Below the pieces are notes generated by a model. It did no database searches. It saw only the letters and a program-made list of their open reading frames with translations, and was not told the origin of the DNA. A program made the translations under genes and the position numbers. From GCA-2731375 sp964344935 (GTDB lineage: Bacteria > Pseudomonadota > Alphaproteobacteria > GCA-2731375), in NCBI GenBank assembly GCA_964344935.1, contig CAYFPL010000008.1, positions 1 to 64,000 on the forward strand: a DNA stretch of 64,000 nt. Direction: 5' to 3'. Below are positions 53,375 through 61,840 of the stretch, piece after piece. Every line of letters starts with the position of its first letter. Within the stretch, counting starts at the first letter, position 1.

Positions 53375-54676
53375 ATGACTGATAGGCCCGCCGACGGGGC
53401 GGACACCAACGATAACGATTGGGGGCGCATGAGCCGCCGCCTGGTGTTCCTGGATAACGATCTGGAAGCGGATTTTCGCGCCTCGGAACGGGACCGCAAT
53501 CTGGGCCAGGCGCGCTTCGTCCTGTGGATGGCGCAGGGTGTGCAATTGCTGTTCGCAGCCTCGGACATCATGCTGCTGCCGGAAGAGGCGGTGACGTTCA
53601 TAACCTGGCGCACGTCTATCCTGACGGCGATCCTGGCCATATTCCAGGTCTTGACATATGCCAGATACTTTCGAACCCGCTGGCCCATGCTCATGACCCT
53701 GGCGGTACACGTCATGACCATTTCAGCCGGATTGACGAATATTTTTGTTGAAGTTCCGGCGCTTTACCTGTCGGGCTATATGTTGCTGATCCTGGCGACC
53801 TATCTGATCGTGCCGCTGATATTCGCGTACTGCATCGGTACGATTATAACGGCGACAGTGGTGTTTCTTGTGATGACCTCGTTCTCCGCGGTCGTCGATT
53901 TCCACATTCTGTCCGAACTGACCCTGCAGATGCTGGTCGCCAACCTAATCGGTATCGCGGCCCTGCATCGTTCCGAACGCATTCGCCGCCTGGATCACCT
54001 CAACAAGCGTCAATTGGACGAACAGCGCGCTCGCTACCACGACCTACTCACCTCTATCCTGCCAGCACCCGTGGCCGACAGGTTGGAGCGCGGCGAGACC
54101 GTCGTTGACGAATATGCCGATGCCACGGTGCTGTTCGCGGATATCGTCGGCTTCACGGGCCTGGCCGCGGGCGCCCGTCCCGACCAGATTCTAGATATGT
54201 TGAACCGCGTCTTCGAGACATTCGACGCCCTGACCGCGAAGCATGGCCTGGAAAAGATCAAGACCATTGGCGATGGTTACATGGTGGCGGGCGGCGTATT
54301 CGGGGATCAAACGGAATATCTTCCGGCCATGGCGGATCTGGCGTTGGAAATGCAACAGGCCGCCGCCGGGATCAACGGGCCTGATGGCAAACCTTTGCGC
54401 CTTCGTATTGGCATTCATACGGGCGGCTTGACGGCGGGCGTTATTGGCCAGCGCCGCTTCATGTATGATCTGTGGGGCGATACGGTAAATACCGCCTCGC
54501 GCATGCAAACCTTGGGCGAGCCTGACCGTATCCAGGTTTCGGAAGATGTGCGCCAACGCCTGGATGGACGTTTTGAATTGGCACCACGTGGCGAGATCGA
54601 AGTTAAGGGCAAGGGACAGATGGCGACTTGGTACCTGTTGGGCCGTACGGAAGACACAGCAAGGACGACCGCATGA
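53375..54676 (+). CDS. Membrane-bound class III adenylate/guanylate cyclase
   Basis: A 433-residue cyclase. About six hydrophobic helices span residues about 50–190, followed by a short coiled linker (RLDHLNKRQLDEQRARYHDL). The catalytic domain has VLFADIVGFTGLAAG (metal Asp), LEKIKTIGDGYMVAGG (Lys, metal Asp) and YDLWGDTVNTASRMQ (Asp, Asn, Arg). The lysine and aspartate suggest ATP as substrate. ATG 53375, after AGGGGA, is chosen over GTG 53315. The gene's stop overlaps the esterase start in ATGA. Confidence 0.9.
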   Translation: MTDRPADGADTNDNDWGRMSRRLVFLDNDLEADFRASERDRNLGQARFVLWMAQGVQLLFAASDIMLLPEEAVTFITWRTSILTAILAIFQVLTYARYFRTRWPMLMTLAVHVMTISAGLTNIFVEVPALYLSGYMLLILATYLIVPLIFAYCIGTIITATVVFLVMTSFSAVVDFHILSELTLQMLVANLIGIAALHRSERIRRLDHLNKRQLDEQRARYHDLLTSILPAPVADRLERGETVVDEYADATVLFADIVGFTGLAAGARPDQILDMLNRVFETFDALTAKHGLEKIKTIGDGYMVAGGVFGDQTEYLPAMADLALEMQQAAAGINGPDGKPLRLRIGIHTGGLTAGVIGQRRFMYDLWGDTVNTASRMQTLGEPDRIQVSEDVRQRLDGRFELAPRGEIEVKGKGQMATWYLLGRTEDTARTTA

Positions 54677-55617
54677 GTTTGGATCCCCAATGTGCGAAAA
54701 TTATCGAAGCGGCCGCTGCTGCGGGCGGCTCGCCATTTGAACAGGATGGTCATCACGCCATTCGCAAGGCCTACGAAGCCAGTACCGTGGCCTATCGCCA
54801 CAGTTCGGGCGACCTGGATAGCGTAGAGGATCGGACAATTCCGGGGCCCGACGGCAACGACATACCGATCCGCATCTACACTCCCGTCTCCCGCAAGCCG
54901 GCCATGGGCGTGGCGGTGTTTTTTCACGGCGGCGGCTGGGTTATTGGTTCCCTGAACAGCCATGACCACATGTGCCGCTATCTGGCCCTGGCGGCGGAAT
55001 GCATCGTTTTGGCGGTCGACTACCGCTTGGCACCCGAGCATAAATTTCCAGCCGGTCTGGAAGACTGCATCGCCGCCACGCGCTGGACCGCTACCAATGC
55101 GGAGACTTTCGGCGGCGATCCCGCGCGGCTTGCCGTGATCGGCGACAGCGCCGGAGGGAATCTTGCCGCGGTCGTCGCCTTGGAACTGCGTGATGCACCC
55201 ATGGGTGCGGCCCTGTCCCTGCAAGTCTTGATGTATCCGGCAGTCGATTTTACCACGCAGACAGCATCGAAGGAAGAGAATGGGGAAGGCTATCTGTTGA
55301 CCACCGAGGCCACCGAAACCTTTGCTGATTTCTACCTGCCGAACCGGGAAGCCAGGCAAAATCCTCGCGCCTCGCCGCAATTGGCCGCCCGCCACGACGA
55401 CCTGCCCCGCGCTTGGATTCAGACCGCCGAATACGATCCTTTACGGGATGAGGGCCGTATCTATGCCGAGACCTTGGCAAAAGCACGGGTGCCAGTCGAA
55501 TACAAATGCTATCCCGGTATGGTGCACGGCTTCGCCCGCATGGGCGCCCTGGTGGACCAGGGCATCGTCGCCCTCGACCATGCCGCCGGCGCCATTCGCT
55601 CGGCGTTTTCGGTTTAG
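54673..55617 (+). CDS. HSL-type alpha/beta hydrolase (esterase/lipase)
   Basis: A 314-residue esterase of the hormone-sensitive-lipase family. The oxyanion motif is VFFHGGGWVIGS, the nucleophile serine is in AVIGDSAGGNLAAVVALE, and the histidine is in PGMVHGFARMG. VDYRLAPEHKFPAGLEDC is also typical of the family. Its ATG overlaps the stop of the membrane cyclase, so the two are coupled. The natural ester is unknown. Confidence 0.92.
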   Translation: MSLDPQCAKIIEAAAAAGGSPFEQDGHHAIRKAYEASTVAYRHSSGDLDSVEDRTIPGPDGNDIPIRIYTPVSRKPAMGVAVFFHGGGWVIGSLNSHDHMCRYLALAAECIVLAVDYRLAPEHKFPAGLEDCIAATRWTATNAETFGGDPARLAVIGDSAGGNLAAVVALELRDAPMGAALSLQVLMYPAVDFTTQTASKEENGEGYLLTTEATETFADFYLPNREARQNPRASPQLAARHDDLPRAWIQTAEYDPLRDEGRIYAETLAKARVPVEYKCYPGMVHGFARMGALVDQGIVALDHAAGAIRSAFSV

Positions 55618-55659
55618 GATTGGTCGCAATTTTCAGAATTGCATTGAATTTGAACTCGA

Positions 55660-55687
55660 ATTGGCTATTTTGGCCAAAATAGCCAAT
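55660..55687. promoter_or_regulatory. Perfect 28-bp palindrome, candidate Phd operator
   Basis: The sequence centred between 55673 and 55674 is a perfect inverted repeat with arms starting ATTGGCTATTTTGG. A smaller dyad GCAATT-N5-AATTGC lies at 55626–55642. A possible -35/-10 pair, TTGAAT (55644–55649) and TATTTT (55666–55671), puts the palindrome over the -10 box, as expected for autorepression of phd–doc. The hairpin lies 43 bases after the esterase stop and could also end that transcript, though there is no T-run. Confidence 0.6.
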
Positions 55688-55716
55688 AATTTTCGGACGT
55701 ATTGGAGTAAGCCTCG

Positions 55717-55950
55717 ATGCAATCGATCACGGCTTCGGAAGCAAAGAACAAATTTGGCAAGTTATTGGATATGGCCCAGTCTGAACCCGTCCGCATCCAA
55801 AAGAACGGTCGCGACGTTGCTGTAATTCTTTCACCGGAAGACTTCCAACGCTTAGCGGCCAATGGCAGCAAAGTTAACCCAGCGGTCGAAAAGCTGCATG
55901 AAACGAGCGTGGCACGCTGGGCTACGGTCTATGAGGCCTTGGCAAAGTAG
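55717..55950 (+). CDS. phd: Type II antitoxin of the Phd/YefM family
   Basis: The 77-residue antitoxin has the N-terminal DNA-binding Phd fold (SITASEAKNKFGKLLDMAQ, VRIQKNGRDVAVILSPEDF). The C-terminal tail (NPAVEKLHETSVARWATVYE) should be the part that binds and blocks the toxin. GGAG nine bases upstream supports the ATG. The toxin gene doc follows after 30 bases. Phd with Doc normally represses its own promoter; the palindrome at 55660–55687 is the likely site. Confidence 0.88.
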   Translation: MQSITASEAKNKFGKLLDMAQSEPVRIQKNGRDVAVILSPEDFQRLAANGSKVNPAVEKLHETSVARWATVYEALAK

Positions 55951-55980
55951 GGAACGAAGTTAGAAGCAAGGTCATCAGCG

Positions 55981-56379
55981 ATGCCGGCAACGGTCTATCT
56001 AACGCTTGATGATGCGCTCTTTATACATTCGCAACAAATCAAACTTTTCGGCGGTGAACCGGGCATACGTGATCCCGGCTTAATTGAAGCGGCACTATTG
56101 CGGCCGCAAACGGGTTACTATGACGGATTGATTGAAGAGGCGTCCGCACTTTGGGAAAGCCTCAACATGAACCATGGTTTTGTTGACGGCAACAAGCGCG
56201 TGGCCTTCGCTTGCACGGATGTTTTTCTCGAGTTGAATGGCTACGCGATCGATGCCGATGCAAAATCGGTCATCGAGTTCATATATGCAAACCTGGAAAA
56301 TGGAACATTCGATAAAACACGGATCCAAGATTGGCTTACAAGTCACGTGAAGAGGCATGAAGGAACGTCATCGACATAG
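55981..56379 (+). CDS. doc: Type II toxin Doc (Fic/Doc family)
   Basis: The 132-residue Doc toxin phosphorylates and inactivates elongation factor EF-Tu in the well-studied P1 case. The Fic-type motif is HGFVDGNKRVAFA, with His65, Asp69, Asn71, Lys72 and Arg73, matching the Doc pattern HxFxDxNKR. Length and the N-terminal YLTLDDALFIHSQQI also fit. The toxin appears intact. Its last 23 bases overlap the dusA coding region in another frame. Confidence 0.9.
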   Translation: MPATVYLTLDDALFIHSQQIKLFGGEPGIRDPGLIEAALLRPQTGYYDGLIEEASALWESLNMNHGFVDGNKRVAFACTDVFLELNGYAIDADAKSVIEFIYANLENGTFDKTRIQDWLTSHVKRHEGTSST

Positions 56380-57340
56380 GTTCTCCATCGCGCCGATGAT
56401 GGAATATACCGACCGGCACGAGCGCTATTTCCTGCGCCAGATCAGCCGCCGGTCCCTGCTTTACACAGAGATGGTGACGGCGGAGGCGGTGATCCACGGT
56501 GACCGGGAGCGGCTGTTAGGATTTTCGCATGAAGAGCATCCCATTGCACTGCAACTGGGCGGTTCCGAACCAGGTCGCATGGCCATGGCGGCGGAGATCG
56601 GACAGCAATTCGGCTATGACGAGGTGAATATCAACGTGGGCTGCCCATCCGATCGGGTGCAATCGGGCCGCTTCGGCGCCTGTCTGATGGCGGAGCCGGA
56701 CGTGGTCGCGGCCTGCGCGGCGGCGATGGCGGCGGCGACGGATCTGCCCATTACGGTGAAATCGCGCATCGGCATCGACGATCAGGACAGCTATGACTTC
56801 CTGCGCCGTTTCGTGGACAAAGTCGCCGCGGCGGGCTGCAAGACATTCATCGTACATGCCCGCAAGGCCTATCTCTCCGGCCTCAGCCCCAAGGAAAACC
56901 GGGAAATACCGCCCCTTGATTACGAGCGGGTCTATGCCCTGAAACGGGACTATCCCGATCTGGAAATTGTCATCAACGGCGGCATCAACAGTCTGGATGA
57001 ATGCCTGACGCACTTGGAGCATGTGGACGGTGTCATGGTGGGGCGTGCTGCGTATCAATCACCCTATATGTTGGCGGAGGTTGATCGGGCCATTTTTGGT
57101 GAGAGCGGACCGGCGCCAAGCCGCACAGACCTGGTCGGTGCCATGCAGCCCTATATCGCCGCGCAACTGGCCAGGGGTGTACGTCTGAACGCCATCAGCC
57201 GGCATATGTTGGGGCTCTATCACGGCCAGCCTGGCGCCAAGGCCTGGCGCCGTCATATCAGCGAGCATAGCCATCTGCCGGGTGCGAATGGCGTCCTACT
57301 TCAGGCGGCGGCGCAGAAGATGCCGGAACCGGTTATGTGA
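56357..57340 (+). CDS. dusA: tRNA-dihydrouridine synthase A
   Basis: DusA reduces uridines 20/20a in the D-loop of tRNA with FMN and NADPH. The 327-residue protein has RFSIAPMMEYTDRHERYFLR at the start, NINVGCPSDRVQSGRFGACL with the catalytic cysteine, and VHARKAYLSGLSPKENREIP, the DusA-specific tRNA loop. GVMVGRAAYQSPY binds FMN phosphate. The ATG lies inside the end of doc, with only a short-spaced AGAGG box. Expression may be coupled to the toxin gene, or the toxin module was inserted at the dusA 5' end. Confidence 0.95.
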   Translation: MKERHRHRFSIAPMMEYTDRHERYFLRQISRRSLLYTEMVTAEAVIHGDRERLLGFSHEEHPIALQLGGSEPGRMAMAAEIGQQFGYDEVNINVGCPSDRVQSGRFGACLMAEPDVVAACAAAMAAATDLPITVKSRIGIDDQDSYDFLRRFVDKVAAAGCKTFIVHARKAYLSGLSPKENREIPPLDYERVYALKRDYPDLEIVINGGINSLDECLTHLEHVDGVMVGRAAYQSPYMLAEVDRAIFGESGPAPSRTDLVGAMQPYIAAQLARGVRLNAISRHMLGLYHGQPGAKAWRRHISEHSHLPGANGVLLQAAAQKMPEPVM

Positions 57341-57483
57341 CGTTAATCGCGGCCGCGGTTGGAAGCGGGCGCGACCCGAACTAAATTCAATAGCAATACG
57401 GTGGTTCGGTGCATGCCGACCATTATTCATCAAGACATGGTCTGTGCGCCCGATTGTGGTTTCGTGCTTCGCAAGGTGTTGCG

Positions 57484-58392
57484 ATGGATCCGAAGATCGA
57501 TTGGCCCAAGAAAACGCGGGATTTTCGCAACTGGGCGATGGATTCGACCTATTGGAACGGCTTTAAGTTCCGTGATGACGACATCATCATCGCAAGCTAT
57601 GCCAAGTCTGGCACGACCTGGCTGCAGCAGATCGTAGCCCAGTTTATTTTCGGGGGCGAAACGGATGGCATGCCTATTGGCGACATGTCCCCCTGGCATG
57701 ATTTTCGCCTGCCGCCCATCGACCTCCGTGACGACATCGAAACACAGACACACCGGCGGTTCCTGAAAACCCACCTGCCCGTCGATGCCTTGGTCTATTC
57801 GCCCCAGGCGAAGTACATCTACATCGCCCGCGATGGACGCGACGTGGTCTGGAGCATGTACAATCACCACCGTCATCTAAACGACGCTTTCTACAGGCAT
57901 ATCAGCGCTTTACCAGACCTCGGCCCGGTGATCGAACGGCCCAGAACCGATGATCGAAGGACTTATTTTCACGATTGGTTCGAAAACGACGGTTTTCCGT
58001 TCTGGCCGTTTTGGGAAAACATCCGCAGCTGGTGGAGCATCCGCAGCCTGCCCAACCTTCATTTCCTCCACTACCAGAACCTGGTCGATGACATGGAAGG
58101 CGAAATGCGCAGGATCGCTGCCTTTCTCGATATCGCCATCGACGAAAGGCAGTGGCACAACATGGTGGAGCATTGCAGCTTCGCCTACATGAAAAAACAC
58201 GCCACCTTGAGCACACCCCTGGGCGGCGCCATATTCGACGGCGGTGCCGAAGTCTTCGTCAACAAGGGCACCAACAAACGTTGGCGCGATACGCTTACGG
58301 ATGAAGATGTCGCCGCCTATGAAGCCCGTGCCGTTGCCGAACTGGGCCATGACTGTGCCGTTTGGCTGGCGACCGGCGCCTTCCCTGACTAG
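57484..58392 (+). CDS. PAPS-dependent sulfotransferase family protein
   Basis: A 302-residue sulfotransferase that should move sulfate from PAPS to an alcohol or amine acceptor. The 5'-phosphosulfate loop is IIASYAKSGTTWLQQI (residues about 36–50). The 3'-phosphate motif is YIYIARDGRDVVWSMYNHH, and FVNKGTNKRWRDTLT is the C-terminal PAPS segment. ATG 57484 is chosen because similarity begins here; a frame from 57409 adds a cysteine-rich stretch with no support. It overlaps the convergent next gene by four bases. Confidence 0.88.
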   Translation: MDPKIDWPKKTRDFRNWAMDSTYWNGFKFRDDDIIIASYAKSGTTWLQQIVAQFIFGGETDGMPIGDMSPWHDFRLPPIDLRDDIETQTHRRFLKTHLPVDALVYSPQAKYIYIARDGRDVVWSMYNHHRHLNDAFYRHISALPDLGPVIERPRTDDRRTYFHDWFENDGFPFWPFWENIRSWWSIRSLPNLHFLHYQNLVDDMEGEMRRIAAFLDIAIDERQWHNMVEHCSFAYMKKHATLSTPLGGAIFDGGAEVFVNKGTNKRWRDTLTDEDVAAYEARAVAELGHDCAVWLATGAFPD

Positions 58393-58793
58393 TCGCCGAT
58401 AAACTGTCGAATACGTCTGTCCTCGTCTTCCGATACCTCAAGCCAGTTCAACGCCTCATCTATGTTCTTCGATACGAAGAACTCATCATCGCGGTCGTCG
58501 GTCAGCATTTGATACATGCGTGCCATGCCGAATACCAGGTCCTTGGCACAAAGAAGCGCCCGCCGGGAGCCCTTTCCGAATGGATTGGCGGCAGCCAATT
58601 GCCGTACGCCGGCGCTGCTCATTTGGAAGTCATCGACACCCGTCAAATCATAGAATTGATTGAAGTCCGGCTGGAAGTCCGGGTGTTGCCCTATCTGTTG
58701 CACGGCCACGATCAGGTCCTCTGCCGTCACGACACCCGCCGCCTTGTTAAGGACCAGCCGCATCGATGGTACGATCTCGTACGAAAAAGGCAT
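58389..58793 (-). CDS. SpoIIAA/STAS-like small protein
   Basis: A 134-residue protein resembling the SpoIIAA-like/STAS group. The alternating strand–helix pattern starts MPFSYEIVPSMRLVLNKAAG, then VTAEDLIVAVQQIGQHPDF and FNQFYDLTGVDDF. The C-terminal part (DDEFFVSKNIDEALNWLEVS) is typical of these proteins, in which the final helix follows a short strand. The ATG at 58793 follows AGGA. It has no partner kinase or sulphate transporter nearby, and its role is unknown. Confidence 0.65.
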   Translation of the reverse strand: MPFSYEIVPSMRLVLNKAAGVVTAEDLIVAVQQIGQHPDFQPDFNQFYDLTGVDDFQMSSAGVRQLAAANPFGKGSRRALLCAKDLVFGMARMYQMLTDDRDDEFFVSKNIDEALNWLEVSEDEDRRIRQFIGD

Positions 58794-58935
58794 GCCTAAA
58801 TCCTGGTCGCAGGTTTCGAGCCTCGCGTAACAGATTACCAGCGTATCATCGCATGCGGAAACAATGTCGGCGCATGTGATGCCGGCCCCGGATCGTGGCA
58901 CTCAGGACCAGTCTTCCTATTTCTGCAAATGCGGC

Positions 58936-59988
58936 CTAGTTGGTCAGAACGTAGCGCCCAACCGTCTTGCCGGCGCGCAGATCGGCGATGGCGTCACCGG
59001 CCTCGCGCAAGGGGCGCGGCGTGACCGGCACGGGCTTGACCTTACCGGCCTTCACCAGGGCCATCAGTTCGTGCATCTCTTCCAAGTTGCCCACATAGCT
59101 GCCGACAAGGCTCATCATCCGCAGCGGCAGCGAGGCCAAGGGCAGCGGCACCGCGCCGCCATAGAGGCCGACCACCACGATGGTGCCGCCGCGGGCCATG
59201 GTTTGCATGGCAAAACCGGAGGATGCCGGCGCGCCGACGAAATCGATCGCGCCGTGGACGCCGCCGCCGGTTTTCTCCATCAGTTCCGCCACTGCGTTGG
59301 GATCGGAATTGTCGATTACCATATCCGCGCCCGCGGCCAGCGCAGCTGCTCGTTTCGCCGCGTCGATATCGGCCACAACCAGTTTGGCATCGACCACGGC
59401 TTTGGCCATGCCGACGCCGGCCAGGCCAACGCCGCCCGCCCCGACGATCATCAGGTGTTCTTCGGGACGCAGGTGCTTCAGCTTTTTGAGCGCACTATAG
59501 GCGGTGACGCCGGAACAGGCGCAGGTCGCCGCATGGGTTTCCTCCACGCCCTCGAAAGGCACCAGGTATTTCGAATCCTGGGCCAGGCAGTATTCCGCAT
59601 AACCGCCGGCATAGCGGGTGCCCGGGGTGCGCGGCGCCATACACAGGAGTTCTTCGCCGCGTTGGCAGACATCGCATTCGCCGCAGCCGATCCAGGGGAA
59701 ATAGATGCGCTTGTCACCGATCTCAACCCCGGTCGCATCGGGACCCATGGCGACCACTTCGCCCAAGACCTCATGACCCATCGTAAAAGGCAACGTCATG
59801 CCGCGATCCTCGAGTTTGAATTTGTTATCGCCGCCCATGTCGAAATATCCGTCCCAAAGGTGGATATCGCTATGGCAGATGCCCGAAGCCGTGACCCGCA
59901 ACAGTACCTGCGGCCCTTCCGGCACCGGTGTTTCGATCTCCCGCTCTTCCAGGGGTTCGCCCCATTTCGTGATCTGATAGGCTTTCAT
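58936..59988 (-). CDS. Zinc-dependent NAD alcohol dehydrogenase (MDR family)
   Basis: A 350-residue medium-chain dehydrogenase. Catalytic-zinc ligands are in TASGICHSDIHLWDG and PFTMGHEVLGEV; the structural zinc uses the four cysteines of CGECDVCQRGEELLC. The cofactor loop is MIVGAGGVGLAGVGMAK, and the aspartate in VVADIDAAK indicates NAD rather than NADP. An insertion (YFDMGGDNKFKLEDRG) lies between the first two zinc ligands. GGGAGG six bases upstream fixes the ATG at 59988. The alcohol used is unknown. Confidence 0.9.
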   Translation of the reverse strand: MKAYQITKWGEPLEEREIETPVPEGPQVLLRVTASGICHSDIHLWDGYFDMGGDNKFKLEDRGMTLPFTMGHEVLGEVVAMGPDATGVEIGDKRIYFPWIGCGECDVCQRGEELLCMAPRTPGTRYAGGYAEYCLAQDSKYLVPFEGVEETHAATCACSGVTAYSALKKLKHLRPEEHLMIVGAGGVGLAGVGMAKAVVDAKLVVADIDAAKRAAALAAGADMVIDNSDPNAVAELMEKTGGGVHGAIDFVGAPASSGFAMQTMARGGTIVVVGLYGGAVPLPLASLPLRMMSLVGSYVGNLEEMHELMALVKAGKVKPVPVTPRPLREAGDAIADLRAGKTVGRYVLTN

Positions 59989-60096
59989 TTGCGGCCTCCC
60001 GAATTTCTTATACAAAAAGTTGCCGCCACCCTATGGCAGCCGTCCCGCCTGGTCCAGTAGTGGAATGGGGAAATAATAGCGAACAAATCAGTGCCG

Positions 60097-61320
60097 CTAT
60101 GCCGGCGGCTTGGCGCGTTCCGTAAAGGCGACTTCGCTGTCAATTAATTCTTCAACCTGACGCGGCTCATAACCGAGCGAGGCAAGCACGTCGCGGGTGT
60201 CCCTGCCGTAATGCGGCGGTGTGGAACGAACGGCACCTGGGGTGCGCCCCAACTTTATCGGGATACCAGTGCCGCGGTAGCCGTCCAGTTCGACGACCAT
60301 TTCGGCATGTTTGGTGTGGGGATGCTCGGCTACCTCGGGAATTGTCAGCACGGCGCCGGCCGGTGCCCCCTGCGCCAGCAAGGCGGAGGAGACATCCTCG
60401 GCGATGTGATCCTTTAGGGCTTCGCCGAGGGCGGCATCTAGCGCCCCCCTGTTCACCACCCTTTCCGGGTTATGCAGAAACCGTGGATCACTGGACCATT
60501 CGGGATGACCCAGCAATTCGGCCAGCAGGCGGAATTGGCGATCGTTGCCGATGGCTAGGAACAACAGGCCGTGTTTGGTCTGATACAGGCTGTAAGGGGA
60601 AATATTGGGATGGGAGTTTCCGGTCAGCACAGGCGCCTTGCCGGACATGAAGTAATTCGCCGCCTGCGGATGTAACAACGCCACGCCGGTGTCGAACAGG
60701 GATGTATCCACCCGTTGTCCCTTGCCGGAACGGCGTCGTTCCTCGGCCGCCAATAATATGCCGATGGCTGCGTAAAGCCCCGTCGCCAGATCGATGATGG
60801 GGACACCGATGCGCGTCGGCCCTGTATCCGGCGAACCATTAACGGAGATCTGTCCAGACAGGGCCTGGGCCACGGCATCATAGCCAGGAAAGCCGCCAAA
60901 AGGTCCACCCGCGCCAAAACCGGTGATGGAGCAATAGATCAAAGACGGATATCGCTTTGCCAGTACCTCTTCATAGCCGATACCCCACTTTTCCAGGCTG
61001 CCTGCCTTGAAGTTATCGATCATTACGTCGGCGCCTTCCAACAGGCGGAACAGCACTTCCTGGCCGCGCTCGGTACGCAAATCCAGACCCAGGGCGCGCT
61101 TGTTGCGGTTGACGCCGGCAAAATAGGCTGACAGGCCGTCCTTGAAGGGTGGTCCCCAGTCACGCACCTCATCGCCTTGGGGCGGCTCTACCTTGATCAC
61201 ATCGGCACCGTGATCGGAGAGCAATTGCGTACAAAACGGCCCGCCCAAAACGCGGGTCAGGTCGATAACGCGGAAACCGGCCAGCGCGCCGCCGGTCCCT
61301 GTCGTTTCAGAATCGGTCAT
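60097..61320 (-). CDS. CaiB/BaiF family CoA-transferase (third copy)
   Basis: A class III CoA-transferase of 407 residues. VIDLTRVLGGPFCTQLLSDH is the CoA-binding N terminus and the catalytic aspartate lies in GGFPGYDAVAQALSGQI. It is clearly more distant from the tandem pair at 46783–49169 than those are from each other. It is followed after about 110 bases by the alcohol dehydrogenase gene on the same strand. The donor and acceptor acids are unknown. Confidence 0.9.
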   Translation of the reverse strand: MTDSETTGTGGALAGFRVIDLTRVLGGPFCTQLLSDHGADVIKVEPPQGDEVRDWGPPFKDGLSAYFAGVNRNKRALGLDLRTERGQEVLFRLLEGADVMIDNFKAGSLEKWGIGYEEVLAKRYPSLIYCSITGFGAGGPFGGFPGYDAVAQALSGQISVNGSPDTGPTRIGVPIIDLATGLYAAIGILLAAEERRRSGKGQRVDTSLFDTGVALLHPQAANYFMSGKAPVLTGNSHPNISPYSLYQTKHGLLFLAIGNDRQFRLLAELLGHPEWSSDPRFLHNPERVVNRGALDAALGEALKDHIAEDVSSALLAQGAPAGAVLTIPEVAEHPHTKHAEMVVELDGYRGTGIPIKLGRTPGAVRSTPPHYGRDTRDVLASLGYEPRQVEELIDSEVAFTERAKPPA

Positions 61321-61500
61321 GAGATATCCACATCAACAAAAAGATAAGTTTCACATCGCGTCAGACTAGCATGATGCGGACGACGGAATCCTCGCCTTGA
61401 ATCTGGGCAAAATTCCCCAATTTCAATCAATTCAATGCCGAAATGGTAGAATGCGAGGTAAAAACTGATCCACGCGATCATTTGCCGCAGCGGCGGTCTT

Positions 61501-61529
61501 TTGCGGGTCAGACAAAGAAATCATATATT
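61501..61529 (+). promoter_or_regulatory. Putative promoter of the small membrane protein gene
   Basis: TTGCGG (61501–61506) and TATATT (61524–61529) are 17 bases apart. The predicted start at about 61536 lies between two in-frame start codons, so only the downstream ATG at 61566 would be on this transcript. The rest of the spacer 61321–61500 shows no gene I can support. Confidence 0.5.
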
Positions 61530-61565
61530 AGATGTATCGAGGCGTGGAATGGGAGTGAATCCATT

Positions 61566-61763
61566 ATGAATGCCAAGACAGGTTTAATTCTTGCTGCTGT
61601 CGGCCTATTTGCTGGCCAATATGCATACGTTCACGATCTGATTAGCGGGAAGAGCACTATCTGGATGGGGCCTATTTCCTGGACCATTGCCGTGATTTCC
61701 TTTCTTGTTGCGGTGTTCGGGTTATGGCTGATTTGGCGCGAAGCCCAGGACAAGTCCGAATAG
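61566..61763 (+). CDS. Small two-helix membrane protein
   Basis: A 65-residue protein with two hydrophobic helices (LILAAVGLFAGQYAYV and ISWTIAVISFLVAVFGLWLI, about residues 7–22 and 38–57), joined by a short polar loop and ending in a charged tail. A frame from 61443 would add 41 unsupported residues; the promoter at 61501–61529 and a GGGAGTG box favour the ATG at 61566. Family and function are unknown. Confidence 0.6.
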   Translation: MNAKTGLILAAVGLFAGQYAYVHDLISGKSTIWMGPISWTIAVISFLVAVFGLWLIWREAQDKSE

Positions 61764-61840
61764 GCGCGCCAACAGCTTCGTGTTCTTCTTAACCTGAGAG
61801 TTGCGGCGCAAGCCCATGGGTGCCGTGTTAGATTAGCGCC

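Noticed and set aside
57409..57483. Upstream extension of the sulfotransferase (25 codons)
   Set aside because: The added residues are Cys/His/Arg-rich and outside the family's conserved start; the ATG at 57484 gives the normal N terminus.
58864..60060. 398-codon open frame on the plus strand
   Set aside because: It is longer than the real gene but lies opposite a zinc alcohol dehydrogenase with all ligand residues; His/Gln-rich antisense composition is typical of shadow frames in GC-rich DNA.
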